From the NCBI RefSeq assembly GCF_016757735.1, contig NZ_CP068439.1, positions 1,178,001 to 1,242,000 of the forward strand: DNA of 64,000 nt, in the 5' to 3' direction. Positions 27,180-37,682 of this stretch are shown in pieces. The DNA is from Aequorivita iocasae (GTDB lineage Bacteria; Bacteroidota; Bacteroidia; Flavobacteriales; Flavobacteriaceae). Under the pieces are notes generated by a model. The model did not search any database. It was not told the DNA's origin and was given only the letters and a program-made list of their open reading frames with translations. Every line of letters begins with the position of its first letter. Positions within the stretch are counted from its first letter, which is position 1. A program made the translations under genes and the position numbers.

Positions 27180-30100
27180 ATGAAAAAAACTACTTTCCCG
27201 ACTCTCCGGAGTATCTGCTTTTTGGCAATTGTGCTTATATTTTCAAGTACATTTGGCCAAAATCCAAACAATATTAAATTTCAGGACGAAACGTATGCAA
27301 TGCCTGAAAACATTAATACATTCCAATGGAGTTCAATGCCAGAATCAGCAGAACTTCAAAACGGTTACATAGGCTGGGTCCAATTTTACGAAACTCCAAG
27401 CCAAGCGGTTCAAGATCTTTTTAAGCAAAATAAGATGGAATTGCTGGAGTATATTCCACATCAAACCTATCTTTTTTATTTCCCTAAAAACACTTCGGTG
27501 AGTTTTTTAAGGAATAAAGGGGTTCGAAGTATTGTACCCGTATACGGAAACTCAAAGCTTTCGCGAGATTTAAAAAATCCTCCTTTTGATAGTTGGGCGA
27601 TGGACGGCAATAATATTTTAGTGACGTTGCAATTTCACAAATATGTATCTGCAGATTATGTGATCCAGCAATTGGCAGAAAAGCAAATAGCTGTAAAGCA
27701 GACCTACAAGGGCTCAAATAATATAGATCTATCCATCCCCAATAATTGCTTGGAAGACCTCTCAAACCTTCCTTTTGTGAAATGGGTTGAACTTATCGTG
27801 GCGCCCTCTGTGCCGGATGATACAAGAGGCAGAAGCTTGCACCGTTCCAGTAACTTGGACACTCAAACCTCTGCAGGAAGAAACTATACCGGATTAAATA
27901 TTGGCGTACTTTGCCGTGATGATGGCATAGTAGGGCCCCACATTGATTTTCAGGGAAGAATAGACAATTCCATGGCTAGTGGAACTGGACAGTCCCATGG
28001 TGATGGTGTTTCTGGAATTATGGCTGGTGCGGGCAACCTAAACCCTTCCAATAGGGGAATGGCTGCGGGCTCTTTGTTATATGTTTCAAATTACGAACCT
28101 TCTTTTTTAGATTCTCCTACTGTTACCTTAATTAATAGTGGAGATGTAGTGATAACCAATTCATCATACAGTAATGGTTGTAACGCAGGTTATACTACTA
28201 TTACCCAAACAGTAGATACGCAGGCGCAAACATTACCAAATCTTCAACATACTTTTTCCGCTGGTAATTCCAATGGAAACAATTGTGGATATGGTGCAGG
28301 CAATCAATGGGGAAATATTACCGGCGGCCATAAGCAGGGTAAAAACGTAATAGCGACCGCAAACGTATTTTTTGATGGTTCGTTGGTTAACTCTAGTAGC
28401 CGTGGCCCTGCCCACGATGGTAGAATAAAGCCGGACATTGCTGCAAATGGCCAAAACCAAATTTCGACCAATGAGAACAACACCTATCAATCATTTGGCG
28501 GCACCTCTGGTGCTTCTCCAGGTATTGCAGGTGTTGCTGCACAATTGTATCAAGCATATTCTGAAGCAAATAGCAATGTATTGCCTCCAGCAGCACTCAT
28601 TAAAGCTACTCTATTAAATACCGCCAATGAAGCTGGCAACATAGGGCCAGACTTTAAATTTGGGTGGGGTATTGTAAACGGTCTTCGAGCTGCAAAACTT
28701 ATTGAGGATGAACGATATTTATCTAGTTCAATCTCACAAGGAGTTTCTAATAATCATATTATAAATGTACCCTCAGGTACTAAGCAAGTGCGCTTTATGG
28801 TATATTGGAGTGATGCTCCGGCTACTCCTGGCGCAAATCCAGCTTTGGTAAATGATTTGGACCTTGTTGTAACTGGTCCTTCCAGTAACAATTATCTACC
28901 GTGGATATTGGATGAAACCCCAGACCCTATTACACTTAATAACCCAGCTACCAATGGTCCCGACCATTTAAATAATATGGAACAGGTTCTTATAAATAAT
29001 CCTGCATCTGGAAATTACACCATCAATATTAATGGATTTAATGTGCCAATGGGACCACAGGAGTACTTTGTGGTTTATGAAATTATTGAAGATAACGTAA
29101 CGGTTACTTACCCAAATGCGGGGGAAAGCTTTGTTCCCGGTGAAACTGAATCCATTCATTGGGATGCTGTGCCGGCAAACACTACTTCAAATTTTGTTTT
29201 GGAATATTCTACAGACAATGGTAGCAGTTGGAATCCTATTGCAACAGTTTCAAACACTACCACTAATTACGGTTGGAATGTGCCAAATTCAGTAACGGGA
29301 GATGCATTAATTAGGGTTAGCAATGGGGCTTCACAAGATATTAGTGATGAAAATTTCTCTATAGCTCCTTTGGTAACCAATGTTCAAGTTACGCAGGTTT
29401 GTCCAGACGAAGCAACCTTTTCATGGAACGCTGTAACTGGTGCAGAATCTTATGACTTATATCTATTGGGAGAAAAATATATGGAAGTGGTTGGCACTTC
29501 TTCAACAACTACCATAACTGTACCCATAGCAAATGAAACTGATCCTCTTTGGGCAGCAGCAGTTGCGAAAAATGCAACTAATGGTTGGGAAAGCAGAAGA
29601 ACTATTGCTACGTTTTATCCAGGAGGATTGTTAAACTGTTCATTAACAAATGATGTTTCTATACAAAATAATAATGAGCCTAGTGATTTCAACCTAATTT
29701 GTAATCCTGACCCAGCAATTGTTTCTGCAATAATAATGAACTCAGGTGTTGCGCCACAAAGCAATTTTGAAGTTTCATATCAATTGGATAGCAATCCCGC
29801 GGTTACTGAAACTTATGCCGGAACGCTTAATTCAGGCCAACAAGTTACTTTTGATTTTGTGGAGCCTTTAGGCATTTCTTCTTCCGGTACATATACCCTT
29901 ACTGTATCTGTTGATTTATCGGGCGATGAAAATCCAAATAACGATACTGACTCCTTAACATTCTTTGCAGCTACTGAAGCTACTCCGTTAGATTTTGAGG
30001 AGCCTTTTGATGTAAATGGAATGCCACCTCCAGGGTGGAATATATTAAACCCTGATACCGAGGATACTTGGGTTGAGAGAGACAATATTACTGGAAGTGA

Positions 30101-30782
30101 TGGCTCGCAAACAGTAACAGCTTATATTGACAATTTTTCATATAATGCTGCAGGTGAAGAAGATATAATTGCGACTGAATACTTTGACCTTGTATCTGCA
30201 AATTCCGCACAATTGGATTTTGATTTGGCGAAAGCTCAATATTCTGCTGGTTTTTCGGACGCTTTTAGAGTAGATATATCTACAGATTGCGGAGCTACTT
30301 TCACCCAAATATATTATAAGGATGGTTTGGATCTTTCCACCTTGCCAGGATATGAAACGGGGAACTGGACTCCAAATTCCGCTTCTGACTGGCGAACAGA
30401 AACAATAGATCTTGCGGCCTATTTGGGAGAATACATACAGTTGCGTTTTGTGAATATTAACGGTTATGGAAACAGTACGTTCATTGACAATATCAATGTA
30501 AGGGGTGTACTGAGCGTTGCCCAGGCAGATTTGAACAATATTAGAATGTATCCTAACCCTGCTACAAGTGAAGTATTCATCAATTTCAACAATGTTTTAC
30601 TTAATAATGTTTCCATTACATTATTTAATAGCTTGGGACAGCGATTGAGCTATATTTCAGAAGCTGAAATGGCGGGAAAAACTCAAACTGTCCTAAACGT
30701 TTCAGGCTTCACCAGTGGAATTTATTTTGTGAAAATAAAAGCAGGAAATAATACTACAACCAAAAAACTAATAGTAAAATAA
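27180..30782 (+). CDS. secreted S8 serine protease with type IX sorting domain
   Basis: 1200 residues. Sec signal (residues 1-26), then a pro-region, then a subtilisin-like domain: catalytic Asp near CRDDGIVGPHIDFQGR (about 245), His in SHGDGVSGIMAGAG, Ser in GGTSGASPGIAGVA (about 440-453). Next Ig/FN3-like beta modules (about 640-1000), a MAM/jelly-roll-like region (about 930-1110) and a type A C-terminal sorting domain (MYPNPATSEVFINF ... KKLIVK). It should be exported across the outer membrane by type IX secretion. Monocistronic; a TATATTTG -7-like box lies at 27097-27104. Confidence 0.92.
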   Translation: MKKTTFPTLRSICFLAIVLIFSSTFGQNPNNIKFQDETYAMPENINTFQWSSMPESAELQNGYIGWVQFYETPSQAVQDLFKQNKMELLEYIPHQTYLFYFPKNTSVSFLRNKGVRSIVPVYGNSKLSRDLKNPPFDSWAMDGNNILVTLQFHKYVSADYVIQQLAEKQIAVKQTYKGSNNIDLSIPNNCLEDLSNLPFVKWVELIVAPSVPDDTRGRSLHRSSNLDTQTSAGRNYTGLNIGVLCRDDGIVGPHIDFQGRIDNSMASGTGQSHGDGVSGIMAGAGNLNPSNRGMAAGSLLYVSNYEPSFLDSPTVTLINSGDVVITNSSYSNGCNAGYTTITQTVDTQAQTLPNLQHTFSAGNSNGNNCGYGAGNQWGNITGGHKQGKNVIATANVFFDGSLVNSSSRGPAHDGRIKPDIAANGQNQISTNENNTYQSFGGTSGASPGIAGVAAQLYQAYSEANSNVLPPAALIKATLLNTANEAGNIGPDFKFGWGIVNGLRAAKLIEDERYLSSSISQGVSNNHIINVPSGTKQVRFMVYWSDAPATPGANPALVNDLDLVVTGPSSNNYLPWILDETPDPITLNNPATNGPDHLNNMEQVLINNPASGNYTININGFNVPMGPQEYFVVYEIIEDNVTVTYPNAGESFVPGETESIHWDAVPANTTSNFVLEYSTDNGSSWNPIATVSNTTTNYGWNVPNSVTGDALIRVSNGASQDISDENFSIAPLVTNVQVTQVCPDEATFSWNAVTGAESYDLYLLGEKYMEVVGTSSTTTITVPIANETDPLWAAAVAKNATNGWESRRTIATFYPGGLLNCSLTNDVSIQNNNEPSDFNLICNPDPAIVSAIIMNSGVAPQSNFEVSYQLDSNPAVTETYAGTLNSGQQVTFDFVEPLGISSSGTYTLTVSVDLSGDENPNNDTDSLTFFAATEATPLDFEEPFDVNGMPPPGWNILNPDTEDTWVERDNITGSDGSQTVTAYIDNFSYNAAGEEDIIATEYFDLVSANSAQLDFDLAKAQYSAGFSDAFRVDISTDCGATFTQIYYKDGLDLSTLPGYETGNWTPNSASDWRTETIDLAAYLGEYIQLRFVNINGYGNSTFIDNINVRGVLSVAQADLNNIRMYPNPATSEVFINFNNVLLNNVSITLFNSLGQRLSYISEAEMAGKTQTVLNVSGFTSGIYFVKIKAGNNTTTKKLIVK

Positions 30783-30790
30783 CCATTAAA

Positions 30791-30818
30791 TTAAGGGAGC
30801 TGTTTGGCTCCCTTTTTT
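30791..30818 (+). terminator. terminator after the S8 protease
   Basis: AAGGGAGC/GCTCCCTT stem with a short TGTTTG loop and T6. It overlaps the last bases of the convergent EnvC-like gene. Confidence 0.9.
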
Positions 30819-32109
30819 ACATCCTATAAATCCAATCGGCGGGGTTTATCTTGGTTTTGTTCTGATAGATGTAGAATTTTAAGACCGTTCTTCCTTCAGT
30901 AGCACTCTTTGCAACAGTTCCAATAGTTTGTTTTGTGGATACTTTGTCACCTTTTTTTACAGAAACAGTAGCCAAGTTACTATACACTGAAATGTAGTCT
31001 CCGTGTTGAATAAAAACAACTTTATTTGCCCCTTTTATTATTTGGATAGACATTACCTGGCCTTCAAAAATAGACCGTACCTCCGCATTATCTTCGGTAG
31101 CAATCTCGACCCCACTACTATTGGTTGTTACATTTGGAAACTGTGGGTGCTGGTGTGTCCCAAAACTTTTTACTACCATTCCTTTTTCAACGGGCCAGGG
31201 CAATTTTCCTTTGTTATTGGTAAAGCTTGCGGCAAGCGCCCGGTCTTCAGCAGTTAATGCAAATTCTTCAGACTTTGCGGGTTTGGTTATGGTATTTTTT
31301 GTTGTGGTCGTTATAGTTGTGTTACCCTTTGCTTTTTCAGCTGCAAGCGCCTTTTCACGCGCTATTCTATTTGCCTCTTCTATTGCGGCTTTTATAAGTG
31401 CGTCAATTTGGCGGTCTATTTCGTCTGCTTGTTTCTGTTTTGTTCTAATTTGTGCTGTAAATTTGCTTTCATCCTTTTTCAAGGTAGCCACGAGTGCTTG
31501 TTGATCTTTTCGCTCACTGGTCAATTGAGATTTTGCCACTTCGTTTTCAGCAATCAACTTTTGCTTGGTCTTTTTCTGTTCAATCAAATCTGCATTTAGT
31601 TTTTGAAGCTCTTCGGTTTTTGCTTTGATGCTCTCGCCTTGTTTCTTTCTAAACTTGGCATATTGCTTCATGTATTGCACCCGTTTATAGGCCTGTAGAA
31701 AATTCTGGGAGGACAACAAAAACATAATCCTACTCTGTTGGTTTTTGCTTTTGTATGATTTGCGAACCATTTCTGCATAATCTGCCTTCATTACCTTAAG
31801 CTCTTCACGTAGTGTGCTTATCTTATCAATGTTGTCATTAATGTTTCGGGTAAGTAAATTGGCTTGCTGGTTGGTAACACGAATAAGGTTTTCGCTGGCA
31901 GCAATGCGCTGGTTGAGATCTTCAACTTGCGAAAGCACTGATTTTTCCTCCTTTTTTGTTTTAAAAAGAAGCGAATTTATCTGCTTTATTTCTTCCAGAA
32001 TGGCCTGTCTTTTTTCCTCAAGTTCCTTTTGTTTGTCAACTTGCGCAGAAACTGTTGAAATCGTAATTAAACCAATAAATAAAAAAAGATATGTGCGGAA
32101 ATGCTTCAT
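30817..32109 (-). CDS. EnvC-like murein hydrolase activator with degenerate LytM domain
   Basis: 430 residues: Sec signal (1-22), long coiled coil (about 25-260) and a C-terminal M23/LytM fold (about 305-430). The zinc ligands are altered: the HxxxD part reads NSSGVEIA, and the HxH part reads IQHGDYISVYSNL with only the first histidine. This fits EnvC/NlpD-type activators of amidases, not an enzyme. It likely works at the division septum in the periplasm. Followed upstream in the cluster by a DUF4292 lipoprotein and a TPR protein, one base and a few bases apart. Confidence 0.88.
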   Translation of the reverse strand: MKHFRTYLFLFIGLITISTVSAQVDKQKELEEKRQAILEEIKQINSLLFKTKKEEKSVLSQVEDLNQRIAASENLIRVTNQQANLLTRNINDNIDKISTLREELKVMKADYAEMVRKSYKSKNQQSRIMFLLSSQNFLQAYKRVQYMKQYAKFRKKQGESIKAKTEELQKLNADLIEQKKTKQKLIAENEVAKSQLTSERKDQQALVATLKKDESKFTAQIRTKQKQADEIDRQIDALIKAAIEEANRIAREKALAAEKAKGNTTITTTTKNTITKPAKSEEFALTAEDRALAASFTNNKGKLPWPVEKGMVVKSFGTHQHPQFPNVTTNSSGVEIATEDNAEVRSIFEGQVMSIQIIKGANKVVFIQHGDYISVYSNLATVSVKKGDKVSTKQTIGTVAKSATEGRTVLKFYIYQNKTKINPADWIYRM

Positions 32110-32874
32110 TTAGTTAAGTTGGATTTCTTCGTAGCCTTGTGGAATTTCAAACGGAAAACTCACGTCTGCATTCAAATCTATTTTTTTGAAATTCATTTCT
32201 ATTTTTGTTTTTGAGCCTTTTTCCGAAGTGTCTATTGAAATTATTGATGGAAAATATTGCCCGCCAATCTCTTGGTAATCGCCATAACGGATGCTCAATA
32301 ATCTATCCGCATTGGGCTGGGATAGGGTTTCCAAAGCAATTTTGAAATTTTCTGGGTTCAAAAATAGTGAATGTATAAAATCTTGCGGTTGCTGTTTGGG
32401 CTGCATTTTAAATTTATTCTGAAAAACCTCTGATTTATACTCTGAGGGATTCAACGTAAATATGGATTGCCCCAAAAGCAGATTCTGGGCCTGTTGAAAA
32501 TTTATCGGAGTACCGATCCATTCGCCCAACAAAGCAAAATCACCTTCAAAGTACGTGTTGCCAACAGTTTCATAATAGCGCACGCTTGTGGGCGTTATCA
32601 GGACCTTTGCGATTGTAATTCCCAAAATCGAAGCTTTTACCCAAATGTGCTTGTCTTTTTCCATACGCAGGCTCACGGTAATACTCTGCAATTTTTCATC
32701 GGTTTCATACACCAATTGTACCCTTCCCGCCAGTGTTTTAAAATCTGGGGCAGCAGCTTTGTGGGCAGCAATTATCTCCTTGGCAGAAGCATTTTCGATA
32801 TTTGAAATGTTCTTGGCACCACCGCAGGATGAAAGTACCAGTAGCAACAAAATGTAATAGGGTTTCAGTTTCAT
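32110..32874 (-). CDS. DUF4292 lipoprotein
   Basis: 254 residues from the ATG at 32874, where a lipoprotein signal (YYILLLLVLSSC) begins; the reading from 32937 adds 21 residues without signal character. The beta-rich body with YYETVGNTYFEGDFALLGEW is the DUF4292 fold, distantly like LolB/LolA-type lipoprotein carriers. That role is inference. Sits between the EnvC-like gene (0 bases) and a TPR gene (4 bases): one operon. Confidence 0.85.
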   Translation of the reverse strand: MKLKPYYILLLLVLSSCGGAKNISNIENASAKEIIAAHKAAAPDFKTLAGRVQLVYETDEKLQSITVSLRMEKDKHIWVKASILGITIAKVLITPTSVRYYETVGNTYFEGDFALLGEWIGTPINFQQAQNLLLGQSIFTLNPSEYKSEVFQNKFKMQPKQQPQDFIHSLFLNPENFKIALETLSQPNADRLLSIRYGDYQEIGGQYFPSIISIDTSEKGSKTKIEMNFKKIDLNADVSFPFEIPQGYEEIQLN

Positions 32875-32878
32875 AAAA

Positions 32879-34246
32879 TTAATTCGGCATTTTAGTTGCG
32901 GCAGCTTTATCGGAATACATTTTGGCTTTTTTGTCATCGCCTTTGGTACTGTAGGCCAAGCTTAATTGTTGGTAAAAATCACGCTCCATTTTTGGATCTT
33001 CCAAAATAAAATCCAGACCAATTTCCAGACTTTCAATTGCGGCGTCACTTTTTTGAAGTCCGTTGTTTGCAACACCATTCAATAAATATAAAAGTGCTTG
33101 TGAGGGAAAAATTTCAAGGCCTTCAGCACTCAGTTTTACTGCGGCATCATATTTTTTGAAATCTATTTGAAACAAAAGTGTATTCTTCAAAAGATGGTAA
33201 TTATCAGGGTCTTGGGCTATTCCTTTTTCATATGCGGTAAGGGCGTCTTCCTTTCGGTTTTTTGCAGCGTAATAATCTCCCAGTTTTTCGTAAACACGAC
33301 CGTTTTCAATTGAAAATTGACTTACTATTTCTGCCAATTGCGTTTCGTATTCTGGGTTTTCATTCACATACTGAATAAAATCGCCCAGGACTTTATACTT
33401 TGTTTCCTTATCAACCTCTTCCGAAGCAAAAACAATTTTCATAGATTTTATTGCTTCCACGGCATTGCCCTCATCCAGATAAAATTTATAAAGCGCCAAA
33501 TGTACCAATTGTGAATTTGGATTGCTTTCCAACAGGTTTTTTGCAGCTTCAAATGCTTTTTCTTTATTGCCCTGCTCACTGTAGAGAAAGATGAGATTCA
33601 GATATTCTTTTTCGTTTTTTGGATTGTTGTCAATTTTCTGTTCTAGATTTTCTATTGCTCCTTCGGTATTGCCGCTGGCACGATAAATTTGGGCACGCAA
33701 GGCATTTCTTATATCACTCTCGCCCCAAATTTGATCAAGGTTGTCCAATTGCTCCAAAGCTTTGTCATATTGCTTTGTAAGTGTATAAAGATTGGCTAAA
33801 TCTTCTTTGTAATCTTCATCAAAAGGTATAAGCTTTTGTACCAAAGGAATGGCTTTTTCATAGTCTTTCTGTTGATAGTACAATTCATAAAACTGCTCCA
33901 AAACATCCAGTTTATCGCCTTGGCTTTTCAATACTTTGTTGAAATTTTCTTCAGCTTGAGCATATTGTTTTAGATAGGTGTGGTTTTTCCCCATTTCAAA
34001 ATAAACCACGGCTTTGTTCTCTTCGCTTTTTGCTGCCTTTTCGGCTTTGTTTAAAGCGATGAGCGCTAGTTCATAATTCTCAATGCCCTTTTGTTTTAAC
34101 GCTTCAAAAAAGTTTTCCTGAAACGCATCAGTAACATTTTCCGGTTCTGCATTTGGCAGATTTTCGGTTTCTTGAGACCATGCATCGTTTGGCAGAAGCA
34201 GTATTCCGAAGAAAATTAGAAGTATGTGTTTTATTATTATCCTCAA
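32879..34246 (-). CDS. secreted TPR protein
   Basis: 455 residues with a Sec signal (IIIKHILLIFFGILLLPNDA, cut near WSQ) and about eleven TPR repeats along the whole mature part (for example YEKAIPLVQKLIPFDEDYKE, AVEAIKSMKIVFAS). A periplasmic or outer-membrane scaffold; partners unknown. First gene of the TPR-DUF4292-EnvC set, which suggests a common envelope role. Confidence 0.87.
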   Translation of the reverse strand: MRIIIKHILLIFFGILLLPNDAWSQETENLPNAEPENVTDAFQENFFEALKQKGIENYELALIALNKAEKAAKSEENKAVVYFEMGKNHTYLKQYAQAEENFNKVLKSQGDKLDVLEQFYELYYQQKDYEKAIPLVQKLIPFDEDYKEDLANLYTLTKQYDKALEQLDNLDQIWGESDIRNALRAQIYRASGNTEGAIENLEQKIDNNPKNEKEYLNLIFLYSEQGNKEKAFEAAKNLLESNPNSQLVHLALYKFYLDEGNAVEAIKSMKIVFASEEVDKETKYKVLGDFIQYVNENPEYETQLAEIVSQFSIENGRVYEKLGDYYAAKNRKEDALTAYEKGIAQDPDNYHLLKNTLLFQIDFKKYDAAVKLSAEGLEIFPSQALLYLLNGVANNGLQKSDAAIESLEIGLDFILEDPKMERDFYQQLSLAYSTKGDDKKAKMYSDKAAATKMPN

Positions 34247-34277
34247 ATTATGAAATTTCTGCCTTAAAAGGAATAGG

Positions 34278-35294
34278 TTATTTTAACTCTGAATAATCAC
34301 CGATGCTCACATTGGTGAATTTGCCATCAAAAGTAGCATAATTGCCAATCATGGCGTTATCCAAATGTGCGTTCTTTATTTTTGAATGCTTTTGGATAAT
34401 ACTGTTTTTTACGGCACTATCCTCAATTACCGTGCCCTCGCCAATAGAGGCGTATGGGCCAACAGTGCTGTTTTTTAAAATTACACTTTCACCAATAAAG
34501 CAAGGTTCAATTATTTTTGAATTTTCATTGCTGATGTTTTCAGAAATCAAAGGATAATTTGCTTCAGAAAGAAAACCCAACATTTTTTGATTGGTTTCCA
34601 CGGTAACTTCTTTATTTCCGCAATCCATCCATTCATCTACCGTTCCGGTTTTAAAAATTTTTCCTTTGGCCATCATTTGTTTTATACCGTCGTTTATTTG
34701 GTATTCGCCGCCATTGATAATGTTGTTTTCTAAAACAAATTGTAATTCATCTTTAAGTTGCGAAACATCCTTAAAATAGTAAATACCTATAACGGCTTGG
34801 TCGCTCACATATTCTTTTGGTTTTTCAACCAGTTCAATAATCTCGTTTTTATCGTTAAGGTTTACAACGCCGTAGGCTTCGGGATTTTCAACTTTTTTGG
34901 TCCAAATTACAGCATCTGCATCTTTGTCCAAATCAAAATCTGCACGTATCAAAGTATCTGCATAAGCGATTACTGCCGGTCCCGAAAGTGAATCCTTGGC
35001 ACACATAATTGCATGGCCTGTTCCCTTTGGATCGAGTTGGCGATAAATAGTAGGCTTTGCATTTAAACTTGTTGCAAGTGCTTTTAAACTTTCCACCACA
35101 TCATCACCAAAAAAAGCGGGATCGCCGAGAATGAATGCGATTTCATCAATCTTTTCATTCAAAACTCCAACAATATCTTCCACCAAACGGTGCACGATTG
35201 GTTTTCCTGCAACGGGAATCAATGGTTTTGGAACGGTAAGTGTATGTGGGCGAAGTCGGCTGCCGCGGCCTGCCATTGGGACTATTATTTTCAT
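34278..35294 (-). CDS. sugar-nucleotide pyrophosphorylase (glucose-1-phosphate thymidylyltransferase-like)
   Basis: 338 residues. N-terminal nucleotidyltransferase with PMAGRGSRLRPHTLTVPKPL (6-25) and VEKPKEY, then a left-handed beta-helix tail of hexapeptides (about 250-335; GPYASIGEGTVIEDSAVKNS). Makes an activated sugar for surface polysaccharide; which one is unclear. Next to dut and a polysaccharide flippase on the same strand. Confidence 0.88.
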   Translation of the reverse strand: MKIIVPMAGRGSRLRPHTLTVPKPLIPVAGKPIVHRLVEDIVGVLNEKIDEIAFILGDPAFFGDDVVESLKALATSLNAKPTIYRQLDPKGTGHAIMCAKDSLSGPAVIAYADTLIRADFDLDKDADAVIWTKKVENPEAYGVVNLNDKNEIIELVEKPKEYVSDQAVIGIYYFKDVSQLKDELQFVLENNIINGGEYQINDGIKQMMAKGKIFKTGTVDEWMDCGNKEVTVETNQKMLGFLSEANYPLISENISNENSKIIEPCFIGESVILKNSTVGPYASIGEGTVIEDSAVKNSIIQKHSKIKNAHLDNAMIGNYATFDGKFTNVSIGDYSELK

Positions 35295-35319
35295 TTTTTT
35301 TTAAATTGAATTCAAATTC

Positions 35320-35754
35320 TTATTTCACGCCAGTACTTCCAAAACCTCCCGCTCCGCGTGAAGTATCGGTTAATTCTTCAACTTCTTCCCAAACGGCGCG
35401 TTCGTGTTTTGCGATTACCAATTGCGCAATTCGTTCGCCGTGTTCAATAGTAAAGTCTTCGTTGGAAAGGTTTACCAAAATCACCCCGATTTCTCCGCGA
35501 TAATCGGCATCAATGGTTCCGGGGGAATTTAAAACAGTGATTCCTTTTTTTGCTGCCAAACCGCTTCGTGGGCGCACTTGTGCTTCGTAACCGATTGGCA
35601 ATTCAATGAAAAGCCCTGTTTTTACAATGGCACGTTGCAAGGGTTTTAATGTTGAAGGTCCGTCAACGCAGGCGCGTAAATCCATTCCGGCGGAAGCTAT
35701 TGTTTCGTAGGAAGGCAATGGGTGGTTTGATTTGTTGATTATTTTAATTGTCAT
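35320..35754 (-). CDS. dut: dUTP diphosphatase
   Basis: 144 residues with all five trimeric dUTPase motifs: [39 protein letters not shown] and the C-terminal [10 protein letters not shown] that closes over the active site. Removes dUTP and supplies dUMP. 25 bases upstream of the nucleotidyltransferase gene, 6 bases after the flippase gene. Confidence 0.96.
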   Translation of the reverse strand: MTIKIINKSNHPLPSYETIASAGMDLRACVDGPSTLKPLQRAIVKTGLFIELPIGYEAQVRPRSGLAAKKGITVLNSPGTIDADYRGEIGVILVNLSNEDFTIEHGERIAQLVIAKHERAVWEEVEELTDTSRGAGGFGSTGVK

Positions 35755-35760
35755 TGAAAA

Positions 35761-37215
35761 TTATTTTCGGATGATTTTTAAAAATTCCTTCTTTTCAGAA
35801 TAGAACATAATTACGGCAAATACAATTAACAACGCAGTTCCTATCAATATATTTCCGTTGAAAGCGTAAAAGGAAATTGCCGAAAAACCAATGGCCAAAA
35901 GCAAATAACCGCTTATTTTTTTCGCTTCGTAAGGCACGTCATAATACTTGCGGCCGTAAAGATACGAAAGCACCATCATACTGCCATAGGCGGCAAGCGT
36001 TGCGATTGCGGAACCCATATAACCTATAATAGGAATCAAAACATAGTTCAAAACTAAAGTTACAATTGCCGCAAAAATTGAAATATAGGCCCCGAATTTT
36101 GTGCGGTCCGTAACTTTGTACCATACCGAAAGGTTGTGGTAAATTCCCAAAAAAAGATTCGCCAAAAGTATGAGTGGAACTATTTTTAACGCCTCCCAAT
36201 ATTGACTGTTTGGGATTAAAATTCGTTTGAAAATGTCTATATACACAACTACGACCAAAAGAATGAGGCAGCCGAAAAGCGTGAAATATTTGGTAATGGT
36301 GGCATACGTATTTTTTGCATTTTCGTGACCGGAATGGTTGAAGAAAAATGGTTCGATGCCCAATCGGAAAGCCATAACGAAAAGCGTCATAAACATTCCC
36401 AATTTATAGCAGGCAGAATAAAGACCAACCTGAACCTCCGCAATATTTTCGGGTAAAAGATATTTCAGAAGAATTCTGTCAAAAGCTTCGTTTATACTGA
36501 AAGCAATTCCTGCAATCAATACGGGAATGGCGTATTTCATCATCTGTTGCCAAATGGTTTTGCTGAAACCGAAACCAATTTTCGCATAAAGCGGAAGCAG
36601 TACCAAAAGCGTTACTGCACTCGCAATTAAGTTCGCGATGAAAACATACGCTACTTTATTTTCGGGAAACCAAAGGGAATTCCAATAACCGCTGCTTTTA
36701 GCAAGTTTCGGAAGCATTAAAAGGAAAAATAAATTGAATGCGAGATTTATAACTACGTTGAAAATTTTGACCGTAGCATATTTCATGGGTTTTTCGTTGG
36801 CGCGGAACCATACGAATGGTAATACCACCAAAGCGTCCAAAGCTAAAATTAAAAGTCCGTAGGTTACGTATTCAGGTTTAAAATCTGAAACCTCAGCGAT
36901 GAAATTTCTGAAAAGCAACGTTATTCCCAAAAATATTAATGTGGAAACCGTAAGCGAGGTAAGCGTTGTGGACTGAACGATTTTTTGTTGTGAAGCGTCT
37001 TTGGTAACAAATCTGAAAAAAGCGGTTTCCATTCCGTAGCTCAACAAAACATTTCCCAAAATAAGGAACGCCATCACGGTGGAATAGATTCCGTATTCCT
37101 CGGGCAACAAAACTTTCACATAAAGCGGCACTAAAATTACCGAGAGCACGCGCGGCAAAACCGTGGCGAGGCCGTAAATAAATGTCTGTTTAAAAAGTTT
37201 TTTGAAAACGCTCAA
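35761..37215 (-). CDS. polysaccharide flippase (Wzx/MVF-type)
   Basis: 484 residues, about 14 membrane helices, beginning FKQTFIYGLATVLPRVLSVI, the usual start of the oligosaccharide flippase (polysaccharide biosynthesis C) family. It would move lipid-linked oligosaccharide across the inner membrane. With dut and the nucleotidyltransferase it forms a short operon. Confidence 0.88.
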   Translation of the reverse strand: MSVFKKLFKQTFIYGLATVLPRVLSVILVPLYVKVLLPEEYGIYSTVMAFLILGNVLLSYGMETAFFRFVTKDASQQKIVQSTTLTSLTVSTLIFLGITLLFRNFIAEVSDFKPEYVTYGLLILALDALVVLPFVWFRANEKPMKYATVKIFNVVINLAFNLFFLLMLPKLAKSSGYWNSLWFPENKVAYVFIANLIASAVTLLVLLPLYAKIGFGFSKTIWQQMMKYAIPVLIAGIAFSINEAFDRILLKYLLPENIAEVQVGLYSACYKLGMFMTLFVMAFRLGIEPFFFNHSGHENAKNTYATITKYFTLFGCLILLVVVVYIDIFKRILIPNSQYWEALKIVPLILLANLFLGIYHNLSVWYKVTDRTKFGAYISIFAAIVTLVLNYVLIPIIGYMGSAIATLAAYGSMMVLSYLYGRKYYDVPYEAKKISGYLLLAIGFSAISFYAFNGNILIGTALLIVFAVIMFYSEKKEFLKIIRK

Positions 37216-37286
37216 TGCGGTGCAGTTTTATAGCGCAAAAGTATTGAAAATAATAGTTTTGAAGGCTACTTCCCTAACTTCATATT

Positions 37287-37682
37287 TTAAATGAAAAGGT
37301 TTGAAATTTCCTCCGTAATTTTTGTGGGCCGAAATGTTTTCGCATCCAAAAAGCACCAAAGCGTGGTAGCTTCAACGATAATTTTTCCATCAGAAGGACG
37401 GATTATTTTGTAATGTCGTTCACTTTTTACGCCTTCGTAATTATCAATCCAGGTCTGGGTTTCAAGTTCTTCGCCTAAAAAGGAAGGATTTTTATAGGAA
37501 ATGAAATGATTCAAAACTACCCAAACATATTGCTCACGCTGTGCTTCGGTAGTTTTTGAAATCCAATGCGCTTTCGCAGCATCAAGGCACCATTGCAAAT
37601 AAGTAACATTATTTACGTGATTCAAACCATCAATAGCTGAAGCGGGAACGGTGAAGCGCTGTTTGAAAATTTCAGATTTCAA
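37287..37682 (-). CDS. acyl-CoA thioesterase, 4HBT family
   Basis: 131 residues. FTVPASAIDGLNHVNNVTYLQW is the hotdog active-site region with the catalytic Asp in the family pattern (D-x-x-N/H-V-N-N). It overlaps the mgtE start by four bases, so it is coupled to it. Substrate not known. Confidence 0.85.
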   Translation of the reverse strand: MKSEIFKQRFTVPASAIDGLNHVNNVTYLQWCLDAAKAHWISKTTEAQREQYVWVVLNHFISYKNPSFLGEELETQTWIDNYEGVKSERHYKIIRPSDGKIIVEATTLWCFLDAKTFRPTKITEEISNLFI